Source: CAVUCH01 sp963763095 (lineage in GTDB: Bacteria > Acidobacteriota > Vicinamibacteria > Vicinamibacterales > JAENWD01). Taken from it: DNA of 64,000 nucleotides. The stretch is from contig CAVXNR010000017.1 in assembly GCA_963763095.1 (NCBI GenBank), forward strand, positions 167,717 to 231,716. Direction: 5' to 3'. Of the stretch, positions 24,738 through 33,453 are shown one piece after another. The position numbers and the translations under genes were made by a program. How positions within the stretch are numbered: position 1 is the stretch's first letter; every line of letters begins with the position of its first letter. Below the pieces are notes generated by a model. The model saw nothing but the letters and a program-made list of their open reading frames with translations. It was not told the origin of the DNA and made no database searches.

Positions 24738-24935
24738 GCCGGGACTGAAGTCCCGGCTCCACATCGGACAGTCGGCCTCCACATCGGGCAGTAACGGCTC
24801 CACATCGGACGTCGCGCCCACATCGACAGCCGGCTCCCACAACCGACAGTCCGGGCGGATGCAGGGCTGAAGCCCTCTCCCACAGTCCACAACTGAGAAG
24901 CCGGCTCGACTATGTGGAGCCGGGACTCTGGTCCC
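24738..24935. repeat. Hairpin-repeat cluster and degenerate CCACATCGG repeats
   Basis: The 318 bp between the protease and the CYTH gene are filled with repeats. At 24738-24764 CCGGGACTGAAGTCCCGG plus CTCCACAT; then about five decayed copies of a 20-bp unit ending CCACATCGG; at 24861-24884 a GCAGGGCTGAAGCCCT copy with tag TCCCACA; at 24912-24935 an inverted copy (ATGTGGAGCCGGGACT...). Stem sequences differ but pair with themselves. Confidence 0.8.
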
Positions 24936-24946
24936 ATCGATCCCGA

Positions 24947-24976
24947 TTGCATCCCCGCGCCAGTTGGAGTTACATA
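24947..24976 (+). promoter_or_regulatory. Sigma-70-like promoter giving a leaderless CYTH transcript
   Basis: TTGCAT (24947-24952), 18-bp spacer, TACATA (24971-24976), then 7 bases to the ATG at 24984. There is no Shine-Dalgarno sequence, so the mRNA probably starts at the ATG. Confidence 0.55.
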
Positions 24977-24983
24977 GGCCCGC

Positions 24984-25541
24984 ATGACCACGGCGATCGA
25001 ACGCGAAGTCAAGCTCCGGTTCGCTTCGGTGGACGACGCACGCACCGCGATCGCGGGCAGTGAGGCCACCCCCATCCGCAGCCGCCGGCTGCAGGAGGAC
25101 TACCTGCTCGACGAGCCCGGCGAGGCGCTGAAGAACCGCCGCTGTGTGCTGCGGGTGCGGATCGAGCCCGGCAAGAATCTCGTCACGTTCAAGGGCCCCG
25201 TACAGCCGTCGCACATGAAGGTACGCGAGGAGCTCGAAACGGTGGTCGGCGACGGCGAGACGATGCTCCGATGCTTCGAGAATCTCGGGTACCGGGTGTG
25301 GTTCCGCTATCAGAAGTACCGCGAGGAGTACGCGCTCGGCGACGCGATGATCGCGATCGACGAAACACCCGTGGGTGTCTTCGTCGAGGTCGAAGGCTCG
25401 GAACAAGGCGTCACCGACGCCGCGCGCGCGCTCGGACGCGGGCCCGGCGACTACCTGCTGGATTCGTACCGTTGCCTCTTCATGGAATACCGGCGGGCGC
25501 GCGGCCTGCCTGACACCGACATGCTGTTCGACGGGATCTGA
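24984..25541 (+). CDS. CYTH-domain triphosphatase-like protein
   Basis: 185 residues. The N-terminal EREVKLRF is the ExExK signature of the CYTH triphosphate-tunnel fold, followed by RRLQEDYLLD, RRCVLRVRIEPG, LVTFKGPV and RYQKYREEYAL, the charged strands that line the tunnel and bind metal and triphosphate. Members hydrolyse inorganic triphosphate or thiamine triphosphate, or act as class IV adenylate cyclases; which one applies here is unknown. It lies 65 bp before the nucleotidyltransferase gene and may be in the same unit. Confidence 0.85.
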   Translation: MTTAIEREVKLRFASVDDARTAIAGSEATPIRSRRLQEDYLLDEPGEALKNRRCVLRVRIEPGKNLVTFKGPVQPSHMKVREELETVVGDGETMLRCFENLGYRVWFRYQKYREEYALGDAMIAIDETPVGVFVEVEGSEQGVTDAARALGRGPGDYLLDSYRCLFMEYRRARGLPDTDMLFDGI

Positions 25542-25606
25542 GCGGCAGCCACCAGCGCGTTAGGTCAGCCACGGCCACGACGTTGTCTGCCCCCGCCAGC
25601 CCACGC

Positions 25607-26557
25607 ATGCCTGTCGCCCTCGTGCTCTCGGCAGGTCTCGGCACACGCCTGCGACCGCTCTCGTGGCTGCGGGCGAAGCCGGCCCTGCCGGTGGCCGGCA
25701 CCTCTCTCATCGCGCGCATCCTTCGCGGTCTCGCGTCGCACGGCGTGCGCGAGGCTATCGTCAACCTCCACCATCGATCGGACACCGTCGCGGCGGCGGT
25801 GGGGGATGGCGCGGCGTTCGGAGTCCGCGTGCGCTACTCGTGGGAACAGCCGCTCCTCGGATCCGGCGGAGGGCCGGCGCGTGCGTTCTCTTTGCTGGAC
25901 GGCGACGAGCTGCTGATCGTGAACGGCGACACGCTGACCGATATCGATCTGCGCGCGTTGTACTCGGCCCATTCCGCCTCGGACGCGCTCGTCACGATGG
26001 CGGTGATCGAGAACCCGGCGCCGCTGCGCTACGGGGGCGTGCAGCTCGATCCGTCCGGGGCCGTGGAGCGGTTCACGCGCCGGGGCCACGCGCCGGCGGG
26101 CTGGCACTTCGTCGGTGCGCAGGTCGTGGGCCGCGCGGCCTTCGAGGGCGTGCCCCTGGACACGCCAAGCGAGAGCGTCGCGCAGCGCTACCCCGCGCTG
26201 ATCGCCGCACGGCCGGGCAGCGTGCGTGGCTGGATCGCGCGCGCGAGCTTCGATGACATCGGCACGCCAGCGTCGTATCTCGACACCTGCGTCAGGCTGA
26301 GCGAGCGCGACCCGCGCCGGCTGATCGAGAGCGGTGCGCACGTGGCCGCGGGCGCCCGCCTGTCGAACACGGTCTGCTGGCGGGATGCCGTGGTGGAGGA
26401 CGATGTCGAGCTGGTCTCGTGCATCGTGTGCAACGGCGCGGTCGTGGGCCCGGGCTCACGGTATCATCGGTCCGTGCTGCTCCCGGCCGGCGCGGTTCCC
26501 GCCGGACCGCACGATTACCGGGAGGGAGCGCTCACCGTGTCCCCCATCGATTCGTAG
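25607..26557 (+). CDS. murU: Nucleotidyltransferase, probable N-acetylmuramate-1-phosphate uridylyltransferase
   Basis: About 316 residues. The sugar-nucleotide transferase opening VALVLSAGLGTRLRPLSWLRAKP has the G-x-G-T-R-L loop and the Lys that binds the sugar phosphate; VNGDTLTDID supplies the metal-binding Asp, and a left-handed helix-like C terminus follows (GAHVAAGARLSNTVCW, GPGSRYHRSVLL). Adjacent, 43 bp downstream, is an AmgK-type sugar kinase; the AmgK/MurU pair converts recycled MurNAc to UDP-MurNAc and bypasses the fosfomycin-sensitive route. The MurU assignment rests mainly on this neighbourhood; glucose- or mannose-1-phosphate transferases look similar. A TTG at 25583 is an alternative start. 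Confidence 0.75.
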   Translation: MPVALVLSAGLGTRLRPLSWLRAKPALPVAGTSLIARILRGLASHGVREAIVNLHHRSDTVAAAVGDGAAFGVRVRYSWEQPLLGSGGGPARAFSLLDGDELLIVNGDTLTDIDLRALYSAHSASDALVTMAVIENPAPLRYGGVQLDPSGAVERFTRRGHAPAGWHFVGAQVVGRAAFEGVPLDTPSESVAQRYPALIAARPGSVRGWIARASFDDIGTPASYLDTCVRLSERDPRRLIESGAHVAAGARLSNTVCWRDAVVEDDVELVSCIVCNGAVVGPGSRYHRSVLLPAGAVPAGPHDYREGALTVSPIDS

Positions 26558-26600
26558 AACCGAGCGCAGCCGCACATCTGCCGCCAGAGAAGGACTGATC

Positions 26601-27653
26601 ATGGCGACCACCGAAAAGCGACGCGCGGACACCGCGCAGGTGCGGGACCGGCTCGAGAATTACCTGCAGCGCAGCGGGCTCAAGCAGCGGAGCCTGGCAG
26701 TCGTGCCGCTGACCGGCGACGCGTCCGACCGCCGGTATTTCCGCGTGGTCCTCAGGGATGCGCCATCGGTCGTGCTGTCGCTGCACCCCGAATCGTTCTC
26801 GTACGAGACGCTGCCGTTCGTCCGCATCGCCTCCTTGCTGGGCCAGATGCCGCTCGCGGTACCGGCGATCATCGATCACGCCGACGATCTCGCGCTCCTC
26901 GTGTTACAGGACCTGGGCGACGTCACCCTTCAGGCGTATCTCGGGGCGGTGCAGCCATCCGAACACATCCGTCTGTATCGACAGGCCGTCACGTTGATCG
27001 AGATCCTGCAGCGGCGTGGTGCGGACCTCGCCTCGCCGGCTTACCCGCCCTACCAGGTGGCGTTCGACGTGGAGAAGTTCGTGTGGGAACTCGAGTTCTT
27101 CACCAAGCACTTCATCGAGGGCTATCGCGGCGTCGCCCTGACGCCCGTCGTGCATGATGCGCTCGTCGGCGAATGGCGCAACCTGGCGGGCCTGCTCGCG
27201 GCGGAGCCGCGGGTGCTCTGCCATCGCGATTATCACAGTCGCAATCTGATGCTCAGTCGGGGCGAGCTGTACGTGATCGACTTCCAGGACGCGCGCATGG
27301 GTCCCGACACGTACGACCTGGCGTCCCTGCTGCGTGATTCGTACGTGGACCTGCCGGAAGACGACAGCCACGCGCTGATCGACCACTTCGTCGCCCTCAA
27401 GCGCGAGGGATGCCCGGACACCGCAACCACCGAGTGGGAGCGCGCGTTCCGCGAGCGGTTCGAGATGATGGCCCTGCAGCGCAACCTCAAGGCGCTCGGC
27501 ACCTTCGGCTACCAGACGACCGCGCGCAGCAATCCTGTCTACATGCAGTACATCCCCCGCACCTTGCGCTACGTGAGCATGGCGCTCGAACGGCAGCCGC
27601 AGTTCGGGCTGCTGCGCGAGCTGCTCGCCGGCGTCGTGGACGAGATCGTGTAG
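26601..27653 (+). CDS. amgK: AmgK-type amino-sugar kinase (phosphotransferase fold)
   Basis: 350 residues of the aminoglycoside-phosphotransferase fold. PLTGDASDRRYFRV is the nucleotide-binding opening typical of AmgK, VLCHRDYHSRNLML contains the catalytic Asp and the Mg-binding Asn, and YVIDFQDARMGPDTYDLASLL supplies the DFQD metal ligands. C-terminal NLKALGTFGYQTTARSN is also a family hallmark. AmgK phosphorylates the anomeric position of MurNAc or GlcNAc, feeding the MurU step encoded just upstream. AGAAGGA lies 7 bases before the ATG. Expression is likely coupled with the transferase. Confidence 0.85.
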   Translation: MATTEKRRADTAQVRDRLENYLQRSGLKQRSLAVVPLTGDASDRRYFRVVLRDAPSVVLSLHPESFSYETLPFVRIASLLGQMPLAVPAIIDHADDLALLVLQDLGDVTLQAYLGAVQPSEHIRLYRQAVTLIEILQRRGADLASPAYPPYQVAFDVEKFVWELEFFTKHFIEGYRGVALTPVVHDALVGEWRNLAGLLAAEPRVLCHRDYHSRNLMLSRGELYVIDFQDARMGPDTYDLASLLRDSYVDLPEDDSHALIDHFVALKREGCPDTATTEWERAFRERFEMMALQRNLKALGTFGYQTTARSNPVYMQYIPRTLRYVSMALERQPQFGLLRELLAGVVDEIV

Positions 27654-27658
27654 GGATA

Positions 27659-27682
27659 GGCCGGGGCGCTTCGGCCCCGGCC
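27659..27682 (+). terminator. Strong GC hairpin after the amino-sugar kinase
   Basis: GGCCGGGGC pairs with GCCCCGGCC around a loop containing TTCG, starting 6 bp after the kinase stop. No T run follows, so it is either a weak intrinsic terminator or an mRNA-stabilising hairpin. It is flanked by TAGGG/CCCTA. Confidence 0.45.
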
Positions 27683-27792
27683 CTACACCGTCAGCGTCTT
27701 CGTCGACCGGGGCACCGCCGCTTCCGCCCGATTCCGCATTTCAGGGCCTGTCACCTATACTGGGATGTTCGAGCGGGCGCCGCGGAGGCTGT

Positions 27793-28641
27793 TTGAGCAC
27801 CCTGCAGTTCGGCATATCGACGCACCTCTACCATGACCAGCGGCTCGGCCGCGATCAGCTGGTCGAGATCGCCGCCCACGGGTTCGACGCGGTTGAGATA
27901 TTCGCCAACCGGCCGCACTTCGATCCAGCCGATGCGGCCGCCTTGACCGAGCTGGGGGAGTCGCTGCGTGACACCGGGCTGCGTCCGCACGCGGTGCACG
28001 CCCCGATTGCGGATTCGCTGCGCAATGGCGTCTGGGGATCGCCCCTGTCGATTGCCACCGGCGATGAGAAGGCCAGAACACACGCGCTCGGCGAGGTGGA
28101 AGCTGCGATCAGGTGTGCGCACCATCTGGGGGCGCCGTTCCTCGTCGTGCACGTCGGGGTGCCCGAGTCCCAGGAGCCGGGACCGGAGGACAACCGTCCC
28201 GACATGGCGCGCCGCAGCATCGAAGCGCTCGAGGAGATCGCCGCACCGTTGGGTGTGCGCCTGGCGCTCGAATTGATCCCCAACCGGCTCTCGACAGCGG
28301 AGCGGCTGGTGCGCTTCATCGAGGATGACCTCGAGCTGCCCGACATCGGCGTGTGCTTCGACTTCGGCCACGCGCAGCTCGCAGGCGATCTGCTGGACGC
28401 GATCGAGACGCTGTCGGGACACGTGCTGACGACGCACGTGCACGACAACACGGGGCGGACCGACGATCATCTCATGCCGTTCGACGGGCGAATCAACTGG
28501 GATGCGGGGCTGATGGCGCTGCAGAAGATCGGTTATGAGGGCGTGCTCATGTTCGAGCTCGCTGCGGCCGCAGAGCCCCGGGTGGCGCTCGAGCGCGCGC
28601 AGCGCGTGCAGGAACGGCTGGAACAGCTGACAGGATTCTGA
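27793..28641 (+). CDS. Sugar phosphate isomerase/epimerase-type TIM barrel
   Basis: 282 residues of the AP-endonuclease-2/xylose-isomerase fold. LQFGISTHLY starts the barrel, with metal ligands suggested by LVVHVGVPES, LALELIPNRL (Glu), GVCFDFGHAQLAGD (Asp, His), HVLTTHVHDNTGRTDDH (His) and GVLMFELAAA (Glu). These proteins isomerise or epimerise sugars or inositols, or cleave DNA at abasic sites; the full metal set suggests catalysis but not the substrate. The start is TTG, supported by a strong GGAGG 4 bases upstream. A TATACT lies about 40 bases upstream. Confidence 0.8.
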   Translation: MSTLQFGISTHLYHDQRLGRDQLVEIAAHGFDAVEIFANRPHFDPADAAALTELGESLRDTGLRPHAVHAPIADSLRNGVWGSPLSIATGDEKARTHALGEVEAAIRCAHHLGAPFLVVHVGVPESQEPGPEDNRPDMARRSIEALEEIAAPLGVRLALELIPNRLSTAERLVRFIEDDLELPDIGVCFDFGHAQLAGDLLDAIETLSGHVLTTHVHDNTGRTDDHLMPFDGRINWDAGLMALQKIGYEGVLMFELAAAAEPRVALERAQRVQERLEQLTGF

Positions 28642-28726
28642 CTCGCAGCGGCGGCGAGGTGACCGTTCGCCGCACGGACACCGTCGACGCTGGTGGAGCA
28701 ACTGCCCGTTTCGTTTCGAGAAGACA

Positions 28727-30022
28727 ATGACGATGGCGCGGATTCAGGACATCGCGAAGCACGAGGGTCAGCCGGTCACGATCCACGGCTGGCTGCACAA
28801 CCGGCGGTCGAGCGGGAAGATCCATTTCCTGCAGGTCCGCGACGGCAGCGGGTTCATTCAGGCCGTGATGTCGAAGGCTGCCGTCGGCGACGAGGTCTTC
28901 AAAGGCGCGGACCACCTCTCTCAGGAAACGTCGCTGAGCGTGAGCGGAACCGTCCGGGCCGATGCCCGCGCGCCCGGCGGGTTCGAGATTGACGTGACCG
29001 GCATCGAGGTGCACGGCCCCTCGTCCGACTACCCGATCACGCCGAAGGAGCACGGCGTCGATTACCTCCTCGATCGCCGGCATCTCTGGATCCGCTCGCC
29101 CCGTCAGCAGGCGATCCTCCGTGTGCGCCACGAGGTGATCAGCGCCGTCCGCGATTACTTCAACAGCCGCGACTTCATCCTCTGCGACACGCCCGTCTTC
29201 ACGCCGGCGGCCTGCGAGGGGACGAGCACGCTGTTCCCGGTGCAGTACTTCGAGGACACGACGGCGTACCTGACGCAGAGCGGGCAGCTGTACAACGAGG
29301 CCAACGCGATGGCGCTCGGAAAGGTCTACTGCTTCGGCCCGACCTTCCGCGCCGAGAAGTCCAAGACCAGGCGCCACCTCACCGAGTTCTGGATGGTCGA
29401 ACCGGAGATGGCGTACGCGAACCTGGACGAGGTGATTGCGCTTGCCGAGGGCCTGGTCGTCGAAGTGGTGGGCCGGGTGCTCGACAGGCGCAAGACGGAA
29501 CTGAAGGTGATCGAGCGCGACACGTCGAAGCTCGAGGCGGTGCAGGCGCCGTTCCCCCGCGTGACCTACGACGAAGCGGCGAAGATCCTGACGGACAAGG
29601 GCCTGCCCTTCGCATACGGAGGCGACCTTGGCGGGACCGACGAAACCGTCCTCTCGGAGCAGTTCGACCGGCCCGTGTGCGTCACCCACTACCCGGCGGC
29701 GGTGAAGGCGTTCTACATGAAGCCCGACGCCGAGCAGCCGGACAAGGCGTTGTGCGTCGACGTGCTCGCGCCCGAAGGCTACGGCGAAATCATCGGCGGC
29801 GGCCAGCGCATCGACGACTACGACCTGCTGGTGCAGCGGATCAAGGAACACAACCTGCCGCCCGAAGCGTTCGAGTGGTACCTGGATCTCCGCCGCTACG
29901 GCTCGGTCCCCCACGGCGGCTTCGGCATGGGCATCGAGCGCGTCGTCTCCTGGATCTGCGGCCTCGAGCACGTACGGGAGACGATTCCTTATCCGCGGAT
30001 GCTTTACAGACTGTACCCCTAG
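28727..30022 (+). CDS. asnS: Asparaginyl-tRNA synthetase
   Basis: 431 residues, normal length for AsnRS. N-terminal OB-fold anticodon-binding domain (GWLHNRRSSGKIHFLQVRDG), class II motif 2 around FRAEKSKTRRHLTEFWMVEPE and motif 3 GFGMGIERVVSWICGL. GGGQRIDDYDLL is diagnostic for the Asx group, and TPAACEGTSTLF favours Asn over Asp. It charges tRNA-Asn with asparagine. An alternative ATG lies 6 bp downstream of the chosen one. The stop codon TAG is the first part of the heptamer array that follows. Confidence 0.95.
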   Translation: MTMARIQDIAKHEGQPVTIHGWLHNRRSSGKIHFLQVRDGSGFIQAVMSKAAVGDEVFKGADHLSQETSLSVSGTVRADARAPGGFEIDVTGIEVHGPSSDYPITPKEHGVDYLLDRRHLWIRSPRQQAILRVRHEVISAVRDYFNSRDFILCDTPVFTPAACEGTSTLFPVQYFEDTTAYLTQSGQLYNEANAMALGKVYCFGPTFRAEKSKTRRHLTEFWMVEPEMAYANLDEVIALAEGLVVEVVGRVLDRRKTELKVIERDTSKLEAVQAPFPRVTYDEAAKILTDKGLPFAYGGDLGGTDETVLSEQFDRPVCVTHYPAAVKAFYMKPDAEQPDKALCVDVLAPEGYGEIIGGGQRIDDYDLLVQRIKEHNLPPEAFEWYLDLRRYGSVPHGGFGMGIERVVSWICGLEHVRETIPYPRMLYRLYP

Positions 30023-30110
30023 GGCTGCAGGCTACAGGCTGCGGGCTGCAGGCACTTTCGGGCCTGAGGCCAGACGCAGCCTGCCGCCTGCAGGCTGCAG
30101 CCCATAGCCT
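30022..30110. repeat. Inverted heptamer array (GGCTGCA type)
   Basis: Left arm: GGGCTGC, AGGCTAC, AGGCTGC, GGGCTGC, AGGCA (30022-30054). Right arm: GCCTGCC, GCCTGCA, GGCTGCA, GCCC (about 30077-30103), the complementary direction. The array begins on the stop codon of asnS and ends about 8 bp before rimO, so it must be transcribed with one or both. Confidence 0.8.
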
Positions 30111-30117
30111 TGCATTC

Positions 30118-31518
30118 ATGAAAATCGGTCTGGTTTCCCTCGGCTGCCCCAAGAACCTCGTTGACGGCGAGGTCATGCTCGGTCTTGCCCGCCAGGCGGG
30201 ACACGAGCTGACGCCGCATGCGGCCGACGCGGATGTCATCGTCGTGAACACGTGTGCGTTCATCGATCGCGCGAAGCAGGAGTCGATCGACGCGATTCTC
30301 GAGATGGCCGAGTTGAAGAAGGCGTCGCCGTCGCGCCGGCTCGTGGTGACGGGGTGCCTTGCGGAGCGGTATCGCGATGAGCTGCGGGAGCAGATTCCCG
30401 AGATCGACGCGCTGCTGGGCACGGGGGAGGTGCCGGAGATTGTGGGCGCGTTGAGCGGAGACGCACCCCTCCGGGCGCCTGGCGTCTCTCCGATGGTGTT
30501 CCACCGGACCGTCCGGCGGAACGGCCACCAGCCTCTTGGCGCGCGCACCGAGCTGCCGACCTATATCTATGATGCCGATACGCCCCGCGTCCTTGCCACG
30601 CCGCGTCACTACGCCTACGTGAAAATTGCCGAGGGCTGCGATTACAAGTGCGCCTTCTGCATCATCCCGAGGCTCCGTGGACAATATCGAAGCCGTCCCG
30701 CGGCCTCCATCGTTGCCGAGGCCCGTCAGCTCGCCGAGGCCGGCGTGCGTGAGCTCATCCTGATCAGCCAGGACACGACCTTCTATGGCATCGACCGCAG
30801 CGAGCGTGGCGCGCTCGCCCGTCTGCTGCGCGAGCTGAACACAGTCGACGGCCTGGAGTGGATACGCCTCCTGTATCTCTACCCCACCACGATCGACGAT
30901 CCGATGCTCGGCGCCATGGCCGAGTGCGAGAAGGTCGTCAAGTACATCGACCTGCCGCTGCAGCACGCGTCGGACGCGGTGCTGAAGCGCATGCGGCGTC
31001 CGGGCACGAGGGCGACCTACGAGCGGCTGCTCGGCCGTATCCGCTCACGCGTTCCCGGCGCCACACTGCGGACAACCTTCATCGTCGGCTTCCCGGGGGA
31101 GACGGACGCCGACGTGGATGAGCTCTCGGGCTTTCTCGATGCCGTCCAGTTCGACCATGTCGGCATCTTCACTTACTCCCACGAGGAAGGCACCGCGGCC
31201 GAAGCGATGAACGATGACGTGCCGGCGCGCGTGAAGAAGGCCCGACGCGACCGACTGATGCGGCAGCAGAAGCGGATCGTCCGGGCCGCGCAGCGGCGGC
31301 GGGTCGGCGACCGCGTCCGGCTCGTAGTGGATGGTGTGTCTGAGGAGCACGAGCTCGTCCTGCGCGGCCGGCTGGCTGGACAGGCGCCGGAGATCGACCC
31401 CCAGGTGTTCCTGACCGAGTGCGACCCGAGCCAGCTCCTGCCAGGCACGTTTCACGATGGCGAGATCGTGGGCGCCCGCGACTACGATCTGCTCGTCCGT
31501 CCGTTGCTGTGCCCTTGA
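30118..31518 (+). CDS. rimO: Ribosomal protein S12 methylthiotransferase RimO
   Basis: 466 residues. The N-terminal UPF0004 domain has the three cysteines for the second Fe-S cluster (SLGCPKNLVD, VVNTCAFID, VVTGCLAERY). The radical-SAM CxxxCxxC motif is in CDYKCAFCIIP, and the C-terminal TRAM domain begins around RVGDRVRLVVDG. RimO methylthiolates Asp88/89 of ribosomal protein S12. The SLGCPKNLVD opening and LYLYPTTIDD distinguish it from MiaB. The ATG at 30118 gives the canonical N terminus (MKIGLVSLGC). Confidence 0.95.
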   Translation: MKIGLVSLGCPKNLVDGEVMLGLARQAGHELTPHAADADVIVVNTCAFIDRAKQESIDAILEMAELKKASPSRRLVVTGCLAERYRDELREQIPEIDALLGTGEVPEIVGALSGDAPLRAPGVSPMVFHRTVRRNGHQPLGARTELPTYIYDADTPRVLATPRHYAYVKIAEGCDYKCAFCIIPRLRGQYRSRPAASIVAEARQLAEAGVRELILISQDTTFYGIDRSERGALARLLRELNTVDGLEWIRLLYLYPTTIDDPMLGAMAECEKVVKYIDLPLQHASDAVLKRMRRPGTRATYERLLGRIRSRVPGATLRTTFIVGFPGETDADVDELSGFLDAVQFDHVGIFTYSHEEGTAAEAMNDDVPARVKKARRDRLMRQQKRIVRAAQRRRVGDRVRLVVDGVSEEHELVLRGRLAGQAPEIDPQVFLTECDPSQLLPGTFHDGEIVGARDYDLLVRPLLCP

Positions 31519-31532
31519 CCGTGTGCTAGCAT
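31504..31532 (+). promoter_or_regulatory. Promoter of the rimP-nusA-infB operon
   Basis: TTGCTG (31504-31509), 17-bp spacer, TAGCAT (31527-31532), with TGC immediately before the -10 as an extended -10 element. It overlaps the last codons of rimO. The same TTGCTG -35 is used at 50411. Confidence 0.55.
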
Positions 31533-31563
31533 AAATAGTTCGCAGGAGGACGGGCTAAGACCG

Positions 31564-31592
31564 GAGTGGGCTCGTGCCCACTCTTTGTGTTT
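31564..31592 (+). terminator. Leader hairpin/attenuator before rimP
   Basis: GAGTGGGC-TCGT-GCCCACTC (31564-31583) is followed by TTTGTGTTT. This perfect 8-bp hairpin with a T-rich tail lies in the leader of the rimP-nusA operon. A similar GAGTGGGC/GCCCACTC hairpin precedes rimP in many bacteria, and NusA is thought to tune its own transcription through it. Confidence 0.65.
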
Positions 31593-31611
31593 GGGGGGGC
31601 GCGGCGGGCGG

Positions 31612-32088
31612 ATGGAGGCGGTCGAACGAATCCGGGCGGTGGCCGATCGGGTCGTCCAGTCGCACGGCCTCGAGTTGTTCGACGTCCAGTTGCGTCGTGA
31701 ATCCTCCGGCTGGGTCGTCCGAGTCTTCATCGACAAGCCGGGTCCATCCGGCACTCCCGAGGACAGCGTCGGCGTCGAGGACTGTGCGGTGGTGAGCCGC
31801 GAGATCAGCACGATTCTCGATGTCGAGGACCCGCTCGACCGTGCGTACACCCTCGAGGTGTCTTCGCCCGGCCTCGACCGGCCCCTGCGTGATGCGCGCG
31901 ATTACGAGCGCTTCACCGGGCGGGCCGCCAAGGTCGTGGTGGACGCCCCGGTAGACGGGCAGACGGCGTTCGCTGGACGCATCCGCGGGATCGAGGACGG
32001 ATCGGTCGTCTTTGAGGCCCAGGGCCGGAAGTGGCACCGGATCGCGCTCGACAACATCAAGCGGGCCAGGCTCGACGTGGAGTTCTAA
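31612..32088 (+). CDS. rimP: Ribosome maturation factor RimP
   Basis: 158 residues. The N-terminal alpha/beta domain has VVQSHGLELFDVQLRRES and VVRVFIDKPG, then EDCAVVSREISTILDVEDP, followed by the diagnostic LEVSSPGLDRPL and an SH3-like C-terminal barrel (GIEDGSVVFEAQGRKWHRI). RimP aids 30S subunit assembly. First gene of the classical operon with nusA starting 7 bp after its stop. The ATG at MEAVERI is chosen; a short upstream extension would overlap the leader hairpin. Confidence 0.93.
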   Translation: MEAVERIRAVADRVVQSHGLELFDVQLRRESSGWVVRVFIDKPGPSGTPEDSVGVEDCAVVSREISTILDVEDPLDRAYTLEVSSPGLDRPLRDARDYERFTGRAAKVVVDAPVDGQTAFAGRIRGIEDGSVVFEAQGRKWHRIALDNIKRARLDVEF

Positions 32089-32095
32089 GAGAGAG

Positions 32096-33448
32096 ATGAC
32101 GACCAACCCACTGCAGCAGACGATTGAGGCGCTCGCGAAGGAAAAGGGCATCGAGCCCGACGTGATCATCACGGCCATCGAGGACGCGGTGCTGACGGCG
32201 TCGCGGAAGTACTACAAGAGCAACGAGAACCTGAAGACCCGCTTCAACCCGGAAACGGGCCAGGTGGATCTCTTCGCGGTGAAGCACATCGTCGAGCAGG
32301 TGACCGACCCGGCCATCGAAATCTCGCTGACCGAGGCGCAGGAGCTCTACGGCGAGGAAGCCGAAGTCGACATGGAGATCGAGTTCCCGAAGCCGACCGA
32401 CGTGCTCGGGCGCATCGCGGCCCAGACCGCGAAGCAGGTCATCTTCCAGAAGGTCCGTGAGGCGGAGCGCGAGAACATCTTCGAGGAGTTCAACGAGCGG
32501 GTCGGCGAGGTCGTGAACGCGACCGTCAAGCGCTTCGAGAACGGCGACATCGTCGCGGAGCTGAACAACCGCATCGAGGCCGTGCTGCCCCGGAAGGAGC
32601 AGTCGCGCGCGGAGAGCTACAACCCGCAGGACCGCGTCCGCGCCGTCATCAAGGGCGTGAACCGCAGCGCGAAGGGGCCGCAGATCGTGCTGTCGCGCAC
32701 CGATCCCGCGCTGTTGATCAAGCTGTTCGAGCAGGAAGTGCCCGAAATCTACGACGGCACGGTCATCATCCGCGGCGCGGTGCGGGAGGCGGGCGACCGC
32801 GCGAAGGTCGCGGTGTACTCGCGCGAGCGTGACGTCGATCCGGTCGGCGCGTGCGTCGGGATGAAGGGCACGCGCGTGCAGGCCATCATCCGCGAGCTGC
32901 GCGGCGAGAAGATCGACATCGTCGAGTACCTGGAAGACCCCGTGCTGTTCGTCACCAACGCGCTCAGCCCGGCGAAGGTGCAGCGCGTCTCGATCGTCGA
33001 CGACCACGAACGCGTGATGGAGGTCGTGGTCGAAGACAAGCAGCTGTCGCTCGCGATTGGCAAGAAGGGCCAGAACGTGCGGCTCGGGGCGAAGCTGACG
33101 GGCTGGCGCATCGACATCAAGAGTGAGGAAGAGAAGCGCCGGGAGGTGGAGCTGCAGTTCGCCGGCCTCGAGCTGGGCGGCGACTCGGAAGATGCAGCCG
33201 GCGAAGCAGACCTCTCGGCGGACTCCGATTCGGACGCTCCCCTTGAAGCGGAGGGCGAGCTCGCGACGGGCGGGGGCGATGACGTCGGCGAGCAGACGGC
33301 CGTCTCAGCGCTCGGCGGCGAGCCGGCTGTGGCAGCTGCGGAAGCCGGGGACGACACGACTGAGGCACCTCCCGCCGAGGGCGTCGACGGCGCCGAGCCG
33401 GAACGCGCGGCAAGCGACACAGTAGTGACTGAAGGGACGTCGAGGTAA
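32096..33448 (+). CDS. nusA: Transcription termination/antitermination factor NusA
   Basis: 450 residues. N-terminal RNA-polymerase-binding domain (AIEDAVLTASRKYYK), S1 domain (ERVGEVVNATVKRFENGDIV), then two KH domains (DPVGACVGMKGTRVQAIIREL and LSLAIGKKGQNVRLGAKLTG). The C-terminal 85 or so residues are a low-complexity acidic tail rich in Glu, Asp, Ala and Gly rather than AR repeats. It binds RNA polymerase and modulates pausing, termination and antitermination. RBS AGAGAG immediately precedes the ATG. Confidence 0.95.
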   Translation: MTTNPLQQTIEALAKEKGIEPDVIITAIEDAVLTASRKYYKSNENLKTRFNPETGQVDLFAVKHIVEQVTDPAIEISLTEAQELYGEEAEVDMEIEFPKPTDVLGRIAAQTAKQVIFQKVREAERENIFEEFNERVGEVVNATVKRFENGDIVAELNNRIEAVLPRKEQSRAESYNPQDRVRAVIKGVNRSAKGPQIVLSRTDPALLIKLFEQEVPEIYDGTVIIRGAVREAGDRAKVAVYSRERDVDPVGACVGMKGTRVQAIIRELRGEKIDIVEYLEDPVLFVTNALSPAKVQRVSIVDDHERVMEVVVEDKQLSLAIGKKGQNVRLGAKLTGWRIDIKSEEEKRREVELQFAGLELGGDSEDAAGEADLSADSDSDAPLEAEGELATGGGDDVGEQTAVSALGGEPAVAAAEAGDDTTEAPPAEGVDGAEPERAASDTVVTEGTSR

Positions 33449-33453
33449 ACGGC

